The notes beneath the pieces were generated by a model. The model was not told the DNA's origin. It worked only from the letters and a program-made list of their open reading frames with translations, and did no database searches. Below are positions 49,929 to 58,472 of a DNA stretch of 58,768 nt, one piece after another. The position numbers were made by a program, and so were the translations under genes. The DNA is from Frankia nepalensis (lineage in GTDB: Bacteria > Actinomycetota > Actinomycetes > Frankiales > Frankiaceae). Numbering within the stretch: position 1 is the stretch's first letter; each line of letters begins with the position of its first letter. The stretch is from positions 1-58,768 of the forward strand of contig NZ_JADWYU010000090.1 in assembly GCF_016786325.1 (NCBI RefSeq). The letters are read 5' to 3'.

Positions 49929-51353
49929 TCAGCCCGAGCGTTGCCGCAGGCCCCGGGCGACGAGCAGCGCACCGACGAGCACGACGGCGGCGTCCACGGC
50001 GATGGCCAGCCGCAGGGCGGAGAGGGAGGCAAGGCCCCCGGCGGCGATGGCCACGGCGCTCATGACCGGCACGCCGAGGGCGATGGCGACCTGCTGGGTC
50101 ATCGTCGCGACGCCCGTGGCCAGGCCCTGCTCGTGGTCGGGCAGCCCGGACGTGGCCGCCACCATGAAGCCGACGATCGCGCAGACGTGCCCGATTGCCC
50201 CGACGAAGGTCGTGACGGCGACCAGCCACAGCGAGCCGGTCGTCTCCCCGACGAACACGAGCAGGCCAGTCAGCGCGGACTGGACGACGAGACCGCCGAC
50301 GAGGGCGCGGCGCACCCCGAACGCGGCGGTCACCCGCGGCCCGACGACACCGCCGATGATCGCCCCGGTGCCCATCGCGACCAGCATCAGGCCCGTCTGG
50401 AGCGGGTTCAGGCCGAGGACGTGCTGCAGGTACATCGTCAGGAGGAACACCAGCGCCGGCTCCATCGTGAACGTGACGAACCCCGCCGCGTTGCCCCAGC
50501 CCACCGCGCGCCTCGCCAGGATGGTGACCGGCACCAGCGGATGTGGGTGGCGCCGCTCGGCGGCCCAGAACGCGACGAGCAGCGCGGCGGCGGCCAGCAG
50601 GCAGCCCAGCGCCCACGGGTCGGCCGCGCCGTTCTCGCCCAGCCGGGTGGCGCCGTACACGAGAGCGAGCAGGCCCGCCGTGACGAGCGCGGCGCCCGGG
50701 AGGTCCAGCCTGGTCCGCTCCCTCGCCGCCGGGTCGGCCAGCACGAACGGCGCCACCGCGACGACGATGGCGGCGATCGGCACGTTGATGAGGAAGGCCC
50801 AGCGCCAGCTCGCGACGTCCGTGAGGACGCCGCCGAGAATCGCGCCGCAGGTGAACCCGGTGGACATCATCACGCTGTTCAGCCCGAGCGCGCGCTGGCG
50901 CGCCGGGCCCTCCGGGAACGTCGTGGTCAGCAGCGACAGCGCCGCCGGGGTGACCGCGGCCGTCGCGAGCCCCTGTGCCGCCCGCGCCGTGAGCAGGAGC
51001 GCCGGGCTGGTGGCGAGGCCTCCCAGCAGCGAGGCCAGGCCGAGGGCCGCCATGCCCACGAGGAAGACCCGCAGCTTTCCGACGTAGTCGCCGACGCGGC
51101 CGAACAGGAGCGTGAACCCGGCGGCGCACAGCGCGAAGGCCGTCGCGATCCACTGCGCGTTCGCGTCGGAGAACCCGAGGCTCGTCCCGACGGTCGGCAG
51201 TGCCACGTTCAGGACCGAGAAGTCGACGGCGAGCGTGAACTGGGAGGCCAGTAGCAGCACGAGCACGAGAAGCTGGCCACGTGTCGTGCGCGTCGCGGCG
51301 GCGGGGGGCGCCAGTTCTGGCTGTTCCTGTTCGGCGGAGGTCAGAGTGGTCAC
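49929..51353 (-). CDS. MFS drug-efflux transporter (DHA2, about 14 helices)
   Basis: The 474-residue antiporter starts with GQLLVLVLLLASQFTLAVDFSVLNVALPTVGTSLGFSDANAQWIATAFAL, motif D1 of the DHA2 family. Motif A is GRVGDYVGKLRVF and motif C-like GLNSVMMSTGFTCGAILGGVLTDVASWRWAFLINVPI. It exports drugs or toxic metabolites with proton uptake. GTG 51353 is the start. It is divergent from an XRE/MmyB regulator, which probably controls it. Confidence 0.9.
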   Translation of the reverse strand: MTTLTSAEQEQPELAPPAAATRTTRGQLLVLVLLLASQFTLAVDFSVLNVALPTVGTSLGFSDANAQWIATAFALCAAGFTLLFGRVGDYVGKLRVFLVGMAALGLASLLGGLATSPALLLTARAAQGLATAAVTPAALSLLTTTFPEGPARQRALGLNSVMMSTGFTCGAILGGVLTDVASWRWAFLINVPIAAIVVAVAPFVLADPAARERTRLDLPGAALVTAGLLALVYGATRLGENGAADPWALGCLLAAAALLVAFWAAERRHPHPLVPVTILARRAVGWGNAAGFVTFTMEPALVFLLTMYLQHVLGLNPLQTGLMLVAMGTGAIIGGVVGPRVTAAFGVRRALVGGLVVQSALTGLLVFVGETTGSLWLVAVTTFVGAIGHVCAIVGFMVAATSGLPDHEQGLATGVATMTQQVAIALGVPVMSAVAIAAGGLASLSALRLAIAVDAAVVLVGALLVARGLRQRSG

Positions 51354-51461
51354 GTGGTCACGGTGCGCCCGCGCGCCGGCGTCAGCGACAGCCCTGCGCC
51401 GGCACCCCTGCGCGTGCCTACCACTGGCAGGGACACCCAGGGTTTCGCGCCGCCGGGCAGC

Positions 51462-52295
51462 ATGGAGGTCATGGCCACCGAACTCGGTGAGTTCCTGCGC
51501 ACCCGGCGGGCCGCGGTCAGCCCCGCGGACGTGGGGCTCGTCTCCTACGGCGCGCGGCGCGTCCCCGGTCTACGCCGCGAGGAGCTCGCCCAGCTGGCCG
51601 GGGTGAGTCCGACCTACTACACGCGCCTGGAGCAGGCCGACCACCACAACGTCTCCGACAGCGTCCTCGACGCGCTCGCCCGGGTGCTCGCGCTGACCGA
51701 GCACGAACACGAGCACCTGCGCCGCCTGGCCCGCCCCGCGCCCCGGCCGGTCCGGCGCCGCCGCGTCGAACGCCCGCGACCGGCGGCGTTGGGGCTCATC
51801 CGCGCGGCGCCCGGGCCGGCGCTGCTCGTCGACCACCGCAACGACGTGCTGGCCTGGAACGCGCTCGGCCACCGGCTGCTCGGTTTCGGCGACCCGTTCG
51901 ACGCGCCCGACGACGTCCGCAACCGGCCGAACTTCGCCCGGATGTTCTTCCTGACCCCAGCCGGGCGTGACCTGTACGCCGAGCCCGACCAGGTGGCCCG
52001 GCAGATGGTGGGTTTCCTGCGCTACTCGTCCGGCCTGCATCCCGACGACCACGAGCTGAGCTGCCTGGTCGGCGAGCTGGTCCAGCGCAGCGACCAGTTC
52101 GCCGCCCTGTGGGCCAAGCACCCCGTCCTGGACTGCGGCCACGGGGTGAAGAAGTTCCAGCACCCGCTGGTCGGGCGCCTCGACCTCGCCTACGAGGCGA
52201 TGCCCCTGCCCGACAGCAGTCACCGCATGTTGCTGTACCACGCCGAGCCCGGTACGCCCGCGGCCGACGCCCTGACGCTGCTCGCCCGGCGCTGA
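51462..52295 (+). CDS. XRE-family regulator with MmyB-like ligand domain
   Basis: About 277 residues. The N-terminal HTH reads LGEFLRTRRAAVSPADVGL, then RRVPGLRREELAQLAGVSPTYYTRLEQADHHNVSDSVLDALARVLALTEHEHEHL. The C-terminal MmyB-type PAS-like domain has PALLVDHRNDVLAWNALGHRLLG, NFARMFFLTPAGRDLY, SGLHPDDHELSCLVGELVQRSDQFAALWAKHPV and KKFQHPLVGRLDLAYEAM. ATG 51462 or 51471 (MATELG) may start it; the GGAGG between them is too close to the second. It likely represses the divergent efflux gene. Confidence 0.88.
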   Translation: MEVMATELGEFLRTRRAAVSPADVGLVSYGARRVPGLRREELAQLAGVSPTYYTRLEQADHHNVSDSVLDALARVLALTEHEHEHLRRLARPAPRPVRRRRVERPRPAALGLIRAAPGPALLVDHRNDVLAWNALGHRLLGFGDPFDAPDDVRNRPNFARMFFLTPAGRDLYAEPDQVARQMVGFLRYSSGLHPDDHELSCLVGELVQRSDQFAALWAKHPVLDCGHGVKKFQHPLVGRLDLAYEAMPLPDSSHRMLLYHAEPGTPAADALTLLARR

Positions 52296-52411
52296 CGGCC
52301 GGGACGCCCGGCTCCCCGGCCGCCCGGCCGACACCCGGTCCGGCGTGCGGGCGCGGGCCGGACCGATGTCTCCGGCGCGCGCGGCGGCGTCGAGGCCCGG
52401 TGACGCCCGCG
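52296..52411. other. Short spacer between convergent genes
   Basis: About 115 bases, GC-rich, with no gene and no clear single hairpin. Confidence 0.3.
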
Positions 52412-53257
52412 TCAGCGCTTGCGCGCGAGGCCGCCGTAGACGTTGACCTGGGCGTCGGTGGCGCTCAGGTCGGTGTCGGCGTCCGGCCGCCAGCGGTGGA
52501 CGACCTGGACACCAGGCTCGAGCAGTTCCAGGCCGTCGAAGAAACGGCCGACCTGGGCGCGGGTGCGGGTCTGCAGCGGGATTCCCCGCGCCCGGTAGAT
52601 CTCCGTGACCTGCGCGGCCTCCTCCGGGGCGAAGTCCGGGGTGACGTGGGTGATCGCCAGGAAGCTGCCCGACGGGAGGGCGTCGAGATAACGGCGCAGC
52701 AGGCCGGCCGGGTCGTCGGAGTCCGGGATGAAGTGCAGGATCGCGATGACCGAGAGCGCGACCGGCTCGCCGAGGTCGAGGGTCTCCAGCAGCGTCGGCG
52801 AGTTGAGGATCTTCTCGGGTTCACGCAGGTCGGCGTCGATGTAGGCGGTCCTGCCCTCGGGCTTCCCGACGAGCAGGGCGCGGGCGTGGGCCAGCACGAT
52901 CGGGTCGTGGTCGGCATAGACCACCCGGGCGTCCGGGATGATGCCCTGCGCGATCTCGTGCAGGTTCGGGGAGGTCGGGATGCCCGTGCCGATGTCGAGG
53001 AACTGCCGGACGCCGACCGCCCCGGCGAGGTGGCGGGCGACGCGGTGCAGGAAAGCCCGATTGGCCAGCGCGGAGATCCGCGTGTTGGGGCCCGACTTCA
53101 GAACGAGCTCGGCGGCCTCCCGGTCGGCGGGGTAGTTGTTCTTGCCGCCCAGGAAGTAGTCGTAGACGCGCGCCGAATGAGGCACGTCCGTCCGCAGTTC
53201 GACCGGGTCCACCTTGGCCACCGCGTCGTCCCAGTGAAGTCTGGGTCTCTCGGTCAC
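52412..53257 (-). CDS. SAM-dependent methyltransferase (Methyltransf_19 / DUF574 type)
   Basis: The 281-residue protein matches a family expanded in streptomycetes and Frankia: VPHSARVYDYFLGGKNNYPADREAAELVL near the N-terminus, then FLDIGTGIPTSPNLHEIAQ (SAM-binding GxGxPT), RVVYADHDPIVLAHARALL and AILHFIPDSDDPAGLLRRYLDALPSGSFLAITHVT. Substrate unknown; such genes often lie beside XRE regulators, as here. GTG 53257 starts the conserved VTERPRLHWDD. Confidence 0.88.
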   Translation of the reverse strand: MTERPRLHWDDAVAKVDPVELRTDVPHSARVYDYFLGGKNNYPADREAAELVLKSGPNTRISALANRAFLHRVARHLAGAVGVRQFLDIGTGIPTSPNLHEIAQGIIPDARVVYADHDPIVLAHARALLVGKPEGRTAYIDADLREPEKILNSPTLLETLDLGEPVALSVIAILHFIPDSDDPAGLLRRYLDALPSGSFLAITHVTPDFAPEEAAQVTEIYRARGIPLQTRTRAQVGRFFDGLELLEPGVQVVHRWRPDADTDLSATDAQVNVYGGLARKR

Positions 53258-53643
53258 GCGGGAACTCCCGACATTGCTCGCCGTGCACGGATGGACGCGG
53301 CTCTCCGTGACTGTCGAGGGTGTCCGCGCCACCCGTCCGCGGGGGAGAACCTGAAGTATCCGCAGCTTAGCCAGCCAACGGGGGACACCGGCGGGCCCGG
53401 TGGCGCCCCTGGCGGGCCCTGGTCCCAGGACCAGCGGTTATGGCGACTGTGTCATTATTGTGGCGTCGATCACTCGTTTGTGGGACGCCTGCTGGCAGGC
53501 GGTCCGACGGGCGAGCGCCTGAACGACCCGCGGCGTCGGGCGCGTCGCGTCGAGTCGGTCGAACGCGACCGCGCCGGGCGACGAGTCGGGTCGACGAGTC
53601 GGGTCATGGCCCGCCGGTGGGCGAAGCGGCCTAGGGTCCGGGT
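53258..53643. other. Intergenic region between divergent genes
   Basis: About 385 bases. A 13-base unit GACGAGTCGGGTC is tandemly duplicated near 53580-53606, just before the next gene. The less GC-rich stretch TGTGTCATTATTGTGGCG near 53450 may hold promoter elements. No gene seen. Confidence 0.4.
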
Positions 53644-54690
53644 ATGTGTGACGACGACTCGTCGGGTGTGTCCGCCGCCGTTCCACGGCCCGCGGCTGGC
53701 GCGGCCGTCGACCCGGTGTCCTTGGCCCCGGTGGACGAGGTCGTCATCACCACGCTGGTGGACAACACCTTCGACGCGCTGCTGCCGGGGGACGACCGGG
53801 TGACGCGGGCCCCGATCCGGGCCGGGCTGGCCGAGGCCCCCCAGTTCGAGGACGGGCTGACCACGGTGGGGCTGCGCGCCGAGCACGGGTTCTCGGCGCT
53901 GGTCCGGGTCCGTCGAGGCGACACGGTCACCACCCTGCTGTTCGACACCGGTGTCTCGCCCGACGGAATGGTCAGCAACGCCGAGCGGCTGGGCATCGAC
54001 CTCGGTGACATCCACGGCGTCGTGCTCAGCCACGGTCACTTCGACCACGCGGGCGGACTGGCCGGACTGGCCGGCCGCCGTGGGGTCCGCGGCCTGCCGA
54101 TGACGGTGCATCCGCTCGTCTGGACGCGCCGGCGGCTGGCGCCCCCCGGCCTCGACCCGGCGGCGCTGCCGACGCTGAGCAGGCGCGCGTGCGAGTCGGA
54201 AGGGTTCGAGGTTATCGAGCGGCGGATCCCGTCGCTGCTGGTCGACGGCAGCGTACTGATCACCGGTGAGGTCGACCGCGTGACCGACTTCGAGCGCGGC
54301 ATGCCGCCCGCGCACCAGGCCTGGGACGGCGCCGGCTGGCGCCACGACCCCCTCGTGCTCGACGACCAGGCGCTCGTCGTGCACGTCCGGGGCAGGGGCC
54401 TGGTGGTGCTGACGGGGTGCGGGCACGCGGGTGTGGTCAACATCGCGCGGCACGCGCTGCGGCTGACCGGGGTCGACCGGCTGCACGCGCTGATCGGCGG
54501 CCTGCACCTGAGCGGGCCCGCCTTCGAGCCGGTCATCGCGCCGACCGTTAGCGCGCTGACCGGGATGGCGCCTGATCTCGTGGCCAGCGCGCACTGCAGC
54601 GGCTGGCGAGCCCAGCACGCGCTGGCCACGGCGCTCCCGGCGGCCTGGGTGCCCAGCAGCTCGGGCACGTCGTTCCGGCTCGCCGCCTGA
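53644..54690 (+). CDS. Metallo-beta-lactamase-fold hydrolase
   Basis: A 348-residue MBL protein: VVITTLVDNTFDAL, TTLLFDTGVSPDGMVSNAERLGIDLGDIHGVVLSHGHFDHAGGL (the HxHxDH metal motif as HGHFDH), a mid-insert, LVVLTGCGHAGVVNIARHA (third ligand His), HALIGGLHLSG and VASAHCSGW (last His). This layout is that of the archaeal-type, DHPS-associated MBL subfamily. Two metals are expected; the reaction is unknown. Start at ATG 53644. Confidence 0.85.
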   Translation: MCDDDSSGVSAAVPRPAAGAAVDPVSLAPVDEVVITTLVDNTFDALLPGDDRVTRAPIRAGLAEAPQFEDGLTTVGLRAEHGFSALVRVRRGDTVTTLLFDTGVSPDGMVSNAERLGIDLGDIHGVVLSHGHFDHAGGLAGLAGRRGVRGLPMTVHPLVWTRRRLAPPGLDPAALPTLSRRACESEGFEVIERRIPSLLVDGSVLITGEVDRVTDFERGMPPAHQAWDGAGWRHDPLVLDDQALVVHVRGRGLVVLTGCGHAGVVNIARHALRLTGVDRLHALIGGLHLSGPAFEPVIAPTVSALTGMAPDLVASAHCSGWRAQHALATALPAAWVPSSSGTSFRLAA

Positions 54691-54756
54691 TTGCCCGTCG
54701 CCGCCAGCCGGCGCCACGGGTAGGTGCCTAGCGGACTGGTTGCTTCCTGGTAATCA

Positions 54757-56457
54757 TCAAACGGCCGACTCCGTGACCTGGCCGTCCTCGACGTGCAGGC
54801 GGCGGGTGACGTGGACGGCGTCGAGCATGCGGCGGTCGTGGGTGACCAGCAGCAGCGTGCCGGGGTAACCGTCGAGGGCGGCCTCGAGCTGCTCGATCGC
54901 GGGCAGGTCGAGATGGTTGGTGGGCTCGTCGAGGACCAGGCAGTTCACGCCGACGGCCTGCAGCAGCGCGAGGCCGGCCCGGGTGCGCTCGCCGGGGGAC
55001 AGGGCGCCGGCCGCGCGGGTCATCTGGTCGGCGCCGAGGCCGAACTTGGCGAACAGGGTGCGCACCTCGGCCATCGCCCAGCCCGTGACGCGCTCGGCGA
55101 CGGCGAGCGTGGTCTCCTCGCCGCGGAAGCGTTCCCTGGCCTGGTCGACCTCGCCGAGGCGCACCCCGGAGCCGAGCGTCGCCGCGCCGGCGGCCAGCGG
55201 CACCCGGCCGAGCAGGGCGGCGAGCAGCGTCGACTTGCCGCCGCCGTTCGGCCCGGTGATCACGATCCGGTCCGCCCAGGAGACGGTGAGATCGACGGGC
55301 CCGAGCCGGAACCCGCCCGCGCCGGGCGCGTCGCCACCGGCCGGCCCGCCGTCGGGCAAGAGGACGGAGGACGGGTAGGCGACGACCGCGCCGGCGAGCG
55401 TGGCGACGACGTCGCCGGAGCGGGGAGCGGCGGCGATCGTCATGCGCAGCTGCCACTCCTTGCGCGGCTCCTCGACCTCCTCCAACCGGCCCAGCTTGGT
55501 CTCGAGGTTGCGGACCCGCGACGCGCTCTTCGTCGCCGCCTCGATCTTGTAGCTGCGCACCGACCGGTCGTTGTCCGGGACCTTGCGCTTGGCCCGGATC
55601 GCGCCGCGCACCGACTGCTCGCGCTGGCGCTGCACCTGGGCGACCAGGTCCGCGCGGGTGTCGGCGAACTCCTCGTAGCGCTCGCGGGCGTGCCGGCGGG
55701 CGAGGTCCCGGCCTTCCAGATAGGCGGACCAGCCGCCGGCGTACTCGGTGACGTCGCGGCGGTGCTGGTCGATCTCGGCGACGCTGGTGATCGTCCGGTC
55801 GAGGAACTCGCGGTCGTGGCTGACGACGACGAGCGCGCCGGAGATCCCGGCGACGAAGCGCTCCAGCCGCTCCAGGCCGTCGAAGTCGAGGTCGTTCGTG
55901 GGCTCGTCGAGCAGCGTGATGTCGAAGCGGGACAGCAGCACGGCGGCCAGCGAACCGCGGGCGGCCTGCCCGCCGGACAGCGCGGTCGTCGGCTCGTCCA
56001 GCGCGCCCGGCGGCAGGCCCAGCTCGGCGCAGACCTGCTCGGCGCGCACGTCCAGGTCGGCGCCGCCGATCGCGAGCCAGCGCTCCAGCGCCGAGGCGTA
56101 GGCGTCGTCGGCGCCCGCGCGGCCGGCCGTCAGCGCCTCGGTCGCCTCGTCGAGCGCGGCCTGGGCGACGGCCACGCCGGTGCGCCGTTCCAGGAAGGCG
56201 CGCAGGGTCTCGCCGGGGCGACGGTCCGGCTCCTGGGGGAGCAGGCCGACGTTCGCGGACGGCGGGGACAACTCGACCCGGCCGGCGTCGAGCGCGGCCT
56301 GGCCGGCCAGCGCCCGCAGCAGCGTGGACTTGCCCACGCCGTTGGGCCCGACGACCCCGATCCGGTCGCCCGGCGCGACGGTGAGCGAGACGCCGTCGAG
56401 CACGACCTGCCCACCACGCACGACGGACAGCTCGGAGGCGACAAGGGTGGCGGACAT
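54757..56457 (-). CDS. ABC-F family ATPase
   Basis: A 566-residue soluble protein with two ABC domains and no membrane segments. First domain: Walker A GPNGVGKST, signature LSGGQAARGSL, Walker B ITLLDEPTNDLD. The linker (about 240-340) is long and charged with RQREQSVRGAIRAKRKVPDNDRSVRSYKIEAATK. Second domain: GPNGGGKST, LSPGERTRAGL and CLVLDEPTNHLD. ABC-F proteins act on ribosomes, some protecting against antibiotics (Msr/Vga/OptrA type), others tuning translation. The second signature LSPGE is common in the resistance-related group. ATG 56457 or GTG 56478 could start it. Confidence 0.9.
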   Translation of the reverse strand: MSATLVASELSVVRGGQVVLDGVSLTVAPGDRIGVVGPNGVGKSTLLRALAGQAALDAGRVELSPPSANVGLLPQEPDRRPGETLRAFLERRTGVAVAQAALDEATEALTAGRAGADDAYASALERWLAIGGADLDVRAEQVCAELGLPPGALDEPTTALSGGQAARGSLAAVLLSRFDITLLDEPTNDLDFDGLERLERFVAGISGALVVVSHDREFLDRTITSVAEIDQHRRDVTEYAGGWSAYLEGRDLARRHARERYEEFADTRADLVAQVQRQREQSVRGAIRAKRKVPDNDRSVRSYKIEAATKSASRVRNLETKLGRLEEVEEPRKEWQLRMTIAAAPRSGDVVATLAGAVVAYPSSVLLPDGGPAGGDAPGAGGFRLGPVDLTVSWADRIVITGPNGGGKSTLLAALLGRVPLAAGAATLGSGVRLGEVDQARERFRGEETTLAVAERVTGWAMAEVRTLFAKFGLGADQMTRAAGALSPGERTRAGLALLQAVGVNCLVLDEPTNHLDLPAIEQLEAALDGYPGTLLLVTHDRRMLDAVHVTRRLHVEDGQVTESAV

Positions 56458-56533
56458 GGCCCCATTGTGCTCGCTCACGCGCACCGGCCGGCGGCGCCGC
56501 CGGGAGAGTGGGGCCGATGACGAGGCGCCGGTG

Positions 56534-56959
56534 TCAGGGAAGGCGCAGGCGCCAGTCGCCGTCGGGGACGAGCGGGCGCCCGGTCGTGGCGGCGGCCTCG
56601 CAGAGGTAGCCGAGGACGCGGCGGCCGTCGGCGAGGTCCACCCAGCCGAAGCCGAGCGGGGGAGCCGTCTCGAGCAGCAGGTCGGCGATCGCCGGGCGGG
56701 GCAGCAGCCACAGCTCGCCCGTGGCGCTGGTGGTGACGGACGGGTCGCGCACCAGGCCGGGCCGCGCCGGCTCGCCGCCGAGGTCGTGCAGCCGGTAGCC
56801 CGGGGCGGTCCGCGCCCGGCCGAGCGGGCGGGCGTCGTGCCGGCTGATCCGCCCGTGCGCCGGGAAGCCCGCCATATGTGCCCCGACCACCAGTAGCGGG
56901 ACGGCGGACCCGGGCGCGGCGGCCGGGCTGGCCTGGGACGCTGCGGTCACGTCCGGCAT
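56534..56959 (-). CDS. Free-standing allophanate hydrolase C-terminal-like domain
   Basis: The 141-residue protein reads PLLVVGAHMAGFPAHGRISRHDARPLGRARTAPGYRLHDLGGEPARPGLV, then GELWLLPRPAIADLLLETAPPLGFGWVDLADGRRVLGYLCEAAA. These are the motifs of the gamma-glutamylcyclotransferase-like domain at the C-terminus of AtzF/allophanate hydrolases, here without the amidase part. It may act as a decarboxylase-like step (role proposed for this domain) with a separate amidase. ATG 56959 is chosen. No urea carboxylase gene is present. Confidence 0.72.
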   Translation of the reverse strand: MPDVTAASQASPAAAPGSAVPLLVVGAHMAGFPAHGRISRHDARPLGRARTAPGYRLHDLGGEPARPGLVRDPSVTTSATGELWLLPRPAIADLLLETAPPLGFGWVDLADGRRVLGYLCEAAATTGRPLVPDGDWRLRLP

Positions 56960-57027
56960 GGTCGCACCATGTCTCCAGCCGGGTCCCACCGCGTCCCTGG
57001 CCTCGTCGTGCTTCGTCCCGCCTGACG

Positions 57028-57062
57028 CCGAACGGCCCGCCGCGGGGCGACGGGCCGTTCGG
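57028..57062. terminator. Perfect 12-bp hairpin between the AtzF-C-like and binding-protein genes
   Basis: CCGAACGGCCCG (57028-57039) and CGGGCCGTTCGG (57051-57062) are exact inverted copies with an 11-base GC loop. It is about 75 bases beyond the binding-protein stop codon on the minus strand. Confidence 0.65.
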
Positions 57063-57074
57063 TCGGAAGGGACA

Positions 57075-57114
57075 TGCCCGGGCGAGGTGGCCGCGAGGCC
57101 ACCCCGCCCAGGCA
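57075..57114 (-). terminator. 18-bp stem-loop directly after the binding-protein gene
   Basis: An 18-base arm (TGCCCGGGCGAGGTGGCC) pairs at 16 positions with 57097-57114 around a GCGA loop. It lies 24 bases after the stop at 57138, with a second hairpin behind it, forming a tandem terminator. Confidence 0.75.
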
Positions 57115-57137
57115 CCGTGGGTTAATACCGGACGGGG

Positions 57138-58472
57138 TCAGTCCGGGATCGGGTCGTTGCCGAGGACCTTGTACTCGGACGGCTGGCCCTTGTCGTCCAG
57201 GGTCGTCACCAGGCCGCCGAGGACGCAGACCGCGGGGTGCTCCGGGTCGGCCTTGCCATTGCAGCGGAAGTTGATCCCGCCGGCTCCTGGCAGTTCCGTC
57301 TCCTTCATCCCCTTGATGGTCGCCGTGATGGTCTCGGGCGTGACATCACCGGTCATGCCCTCCAGCGACGCCCGGAGGCCGGCGGTGATCATGAACATGA
57401 TCATGCCGTCGTTGTTGCTGAGGTCGATGTCCTCGCCGTAGGTCTCGGCCACCGCCTTGTACAGCAGCATCGACGGGTTGTCGGTCCCGAGCGGCGCGCT
57501 GGCGGAGATGGTGATTCCCTCCAGCGTGTCACCGGACACCGCCTTGCGGGTGGCGTCGGTGATGCACTGCGAGATCGAGCTGATCGTCCCGGTGAAGCCA
57601 ACGGACTTCAGGCCGTTCATCGCGCTGATGCAGAACGAGTCGTTTCCGATGATGAACACCTCATCGGAGTCGTTCGAGATGACCTGCTGCATCTGCGGGG
57701 TCATGTCGGCGGTGCCCGGCGCGATGCGGATGAGCTCGTAGCCGATGCCGGCCTTCTCGAACAGCCCGGGCGCGACCTCCTGCGCGGAGTGCAGGGCGGC
57801 CGGAACGTCGATCACGACAGCCGTGACCTTCTTGTTGCCCTGGTCCTTCGCGACCTGAATCGGCAGATCGATGACAGGGAACGTCGGGTTCCCCAACGAG
57901 AATGTCGTCTGGCTGGCGAGCAGCCCGGGCTCGCCAGAACCGTAGAGCATGACGGGAATCTTCGCGTCATTGAGTGGTTCCCAGGCGGTCACAACGACAC
58001 CCGAGGTGCCAATCAGCACCGCGGCGACGTCATTGTTGACCATCTCGTTGCCGCAGTCGGCGGCCTTCGACGGGTCGTTCAGGGTCTCGCAGGTGACCAA
58101 CTCGATGGGCCGGCCGGCGATCCCGGACTGGTGCTCGTTGATGTACTTCGCGGTGGCCTCGGCCACCTCGTTCTGGACGGTCAGGTCCGCGACCTGGCTC
58201 GCCCCGTCAGTGATCAAGCCGATCTTGACGGGCGCGCCGCTCGCCTTGGCGACCGGGCCAAGAATCTCGTTGGCGCTCGCCGAGTTGGTCGCCGGAGTGC
58301 TGGTGCCGTCACCGTCGGAGTCGCCCGAACAGGCCGAGACGAAGGCCAGGCTGGCGGCCAGGGTGGCGACGGCGGCCAGCTTTAAGCCGGTCGGCCGGGT
58401 GCCGGCGAGCGTGGGTGAGGCGGCCCGGCGCGGCCCCGCGGGCCGCTGGCCGGACAGGCTCCTGATGCGCAT
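57138..58472 (-). CDS. Periplasmic-binding-type lipoprotein (branched-chain amino acid family)
   Basis: The 444-residue type I solute-binding protein begins with a basic leader, a hydrophobic stretch (LKLAAVATLAASLAFV) and lipobox SAC, giving a lipid-anchored protein. The mature fold resembles LivJ/K: VKIGLITDGASQVADLTVQNEVAEATAKYINEHQSGIAGRPIELVTCETLNDPSKAADCGNEMV, then AAVLIGTSGVV, IPVMLYGSGEP, VTAVVIDVPAALHSAQEVAPGLFEKAGI and DEVFIIGNDSFC. It binds an amino acid, amide or other small ligand. No permease or ATPase genes are in view; they could be elsewhere. ATG 58472 follows AAGGGGAAAC. Confidence 0.88.
   Translation of the reverse strand: MRIRSLSGQRPAGPRRAASPTLAGTRPTGLKLAAVATLAASLAFVSACSGDSDGDGTSTPATNSASANEILGPVAKASGAPVKIGLITDGASQVADLTVQNEVAEATAKYINEHQSGIAGRPIELVTCETLNDPSKAADCGNEMVNNDVAAVLIGTSGVVVTAWEPLNDAKIPVMLYGSGEPGLLASQTTFSLGNPTFPVIDLPIQVAKDQGNKKVTAVVIDVPAALHSAQEVAPGLFEKAGIGYELIRIAPGTADMTPQMQQVISNDSDEVFIIGNDSFCISAMNGLKSVGFTGTISSISQCITDATRKAVSGDTLEGITISASAPLGTDNPSMLLYKAVAETYGEDIDLSNNDGMIMFMITAGLRASLEGMTGDVTPETITATIKGMKETELPGAGGINFRCNGKADPEHPAVCVLGGLVTTLDDKGQPSEYKVLGNDPIPD

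Noticed and set aside
53258-53643. Small gene in the spacer before the MBL gene
   Set aside because: Short frames exist on both strands, but none has a ribosome site or a recognisable domain.
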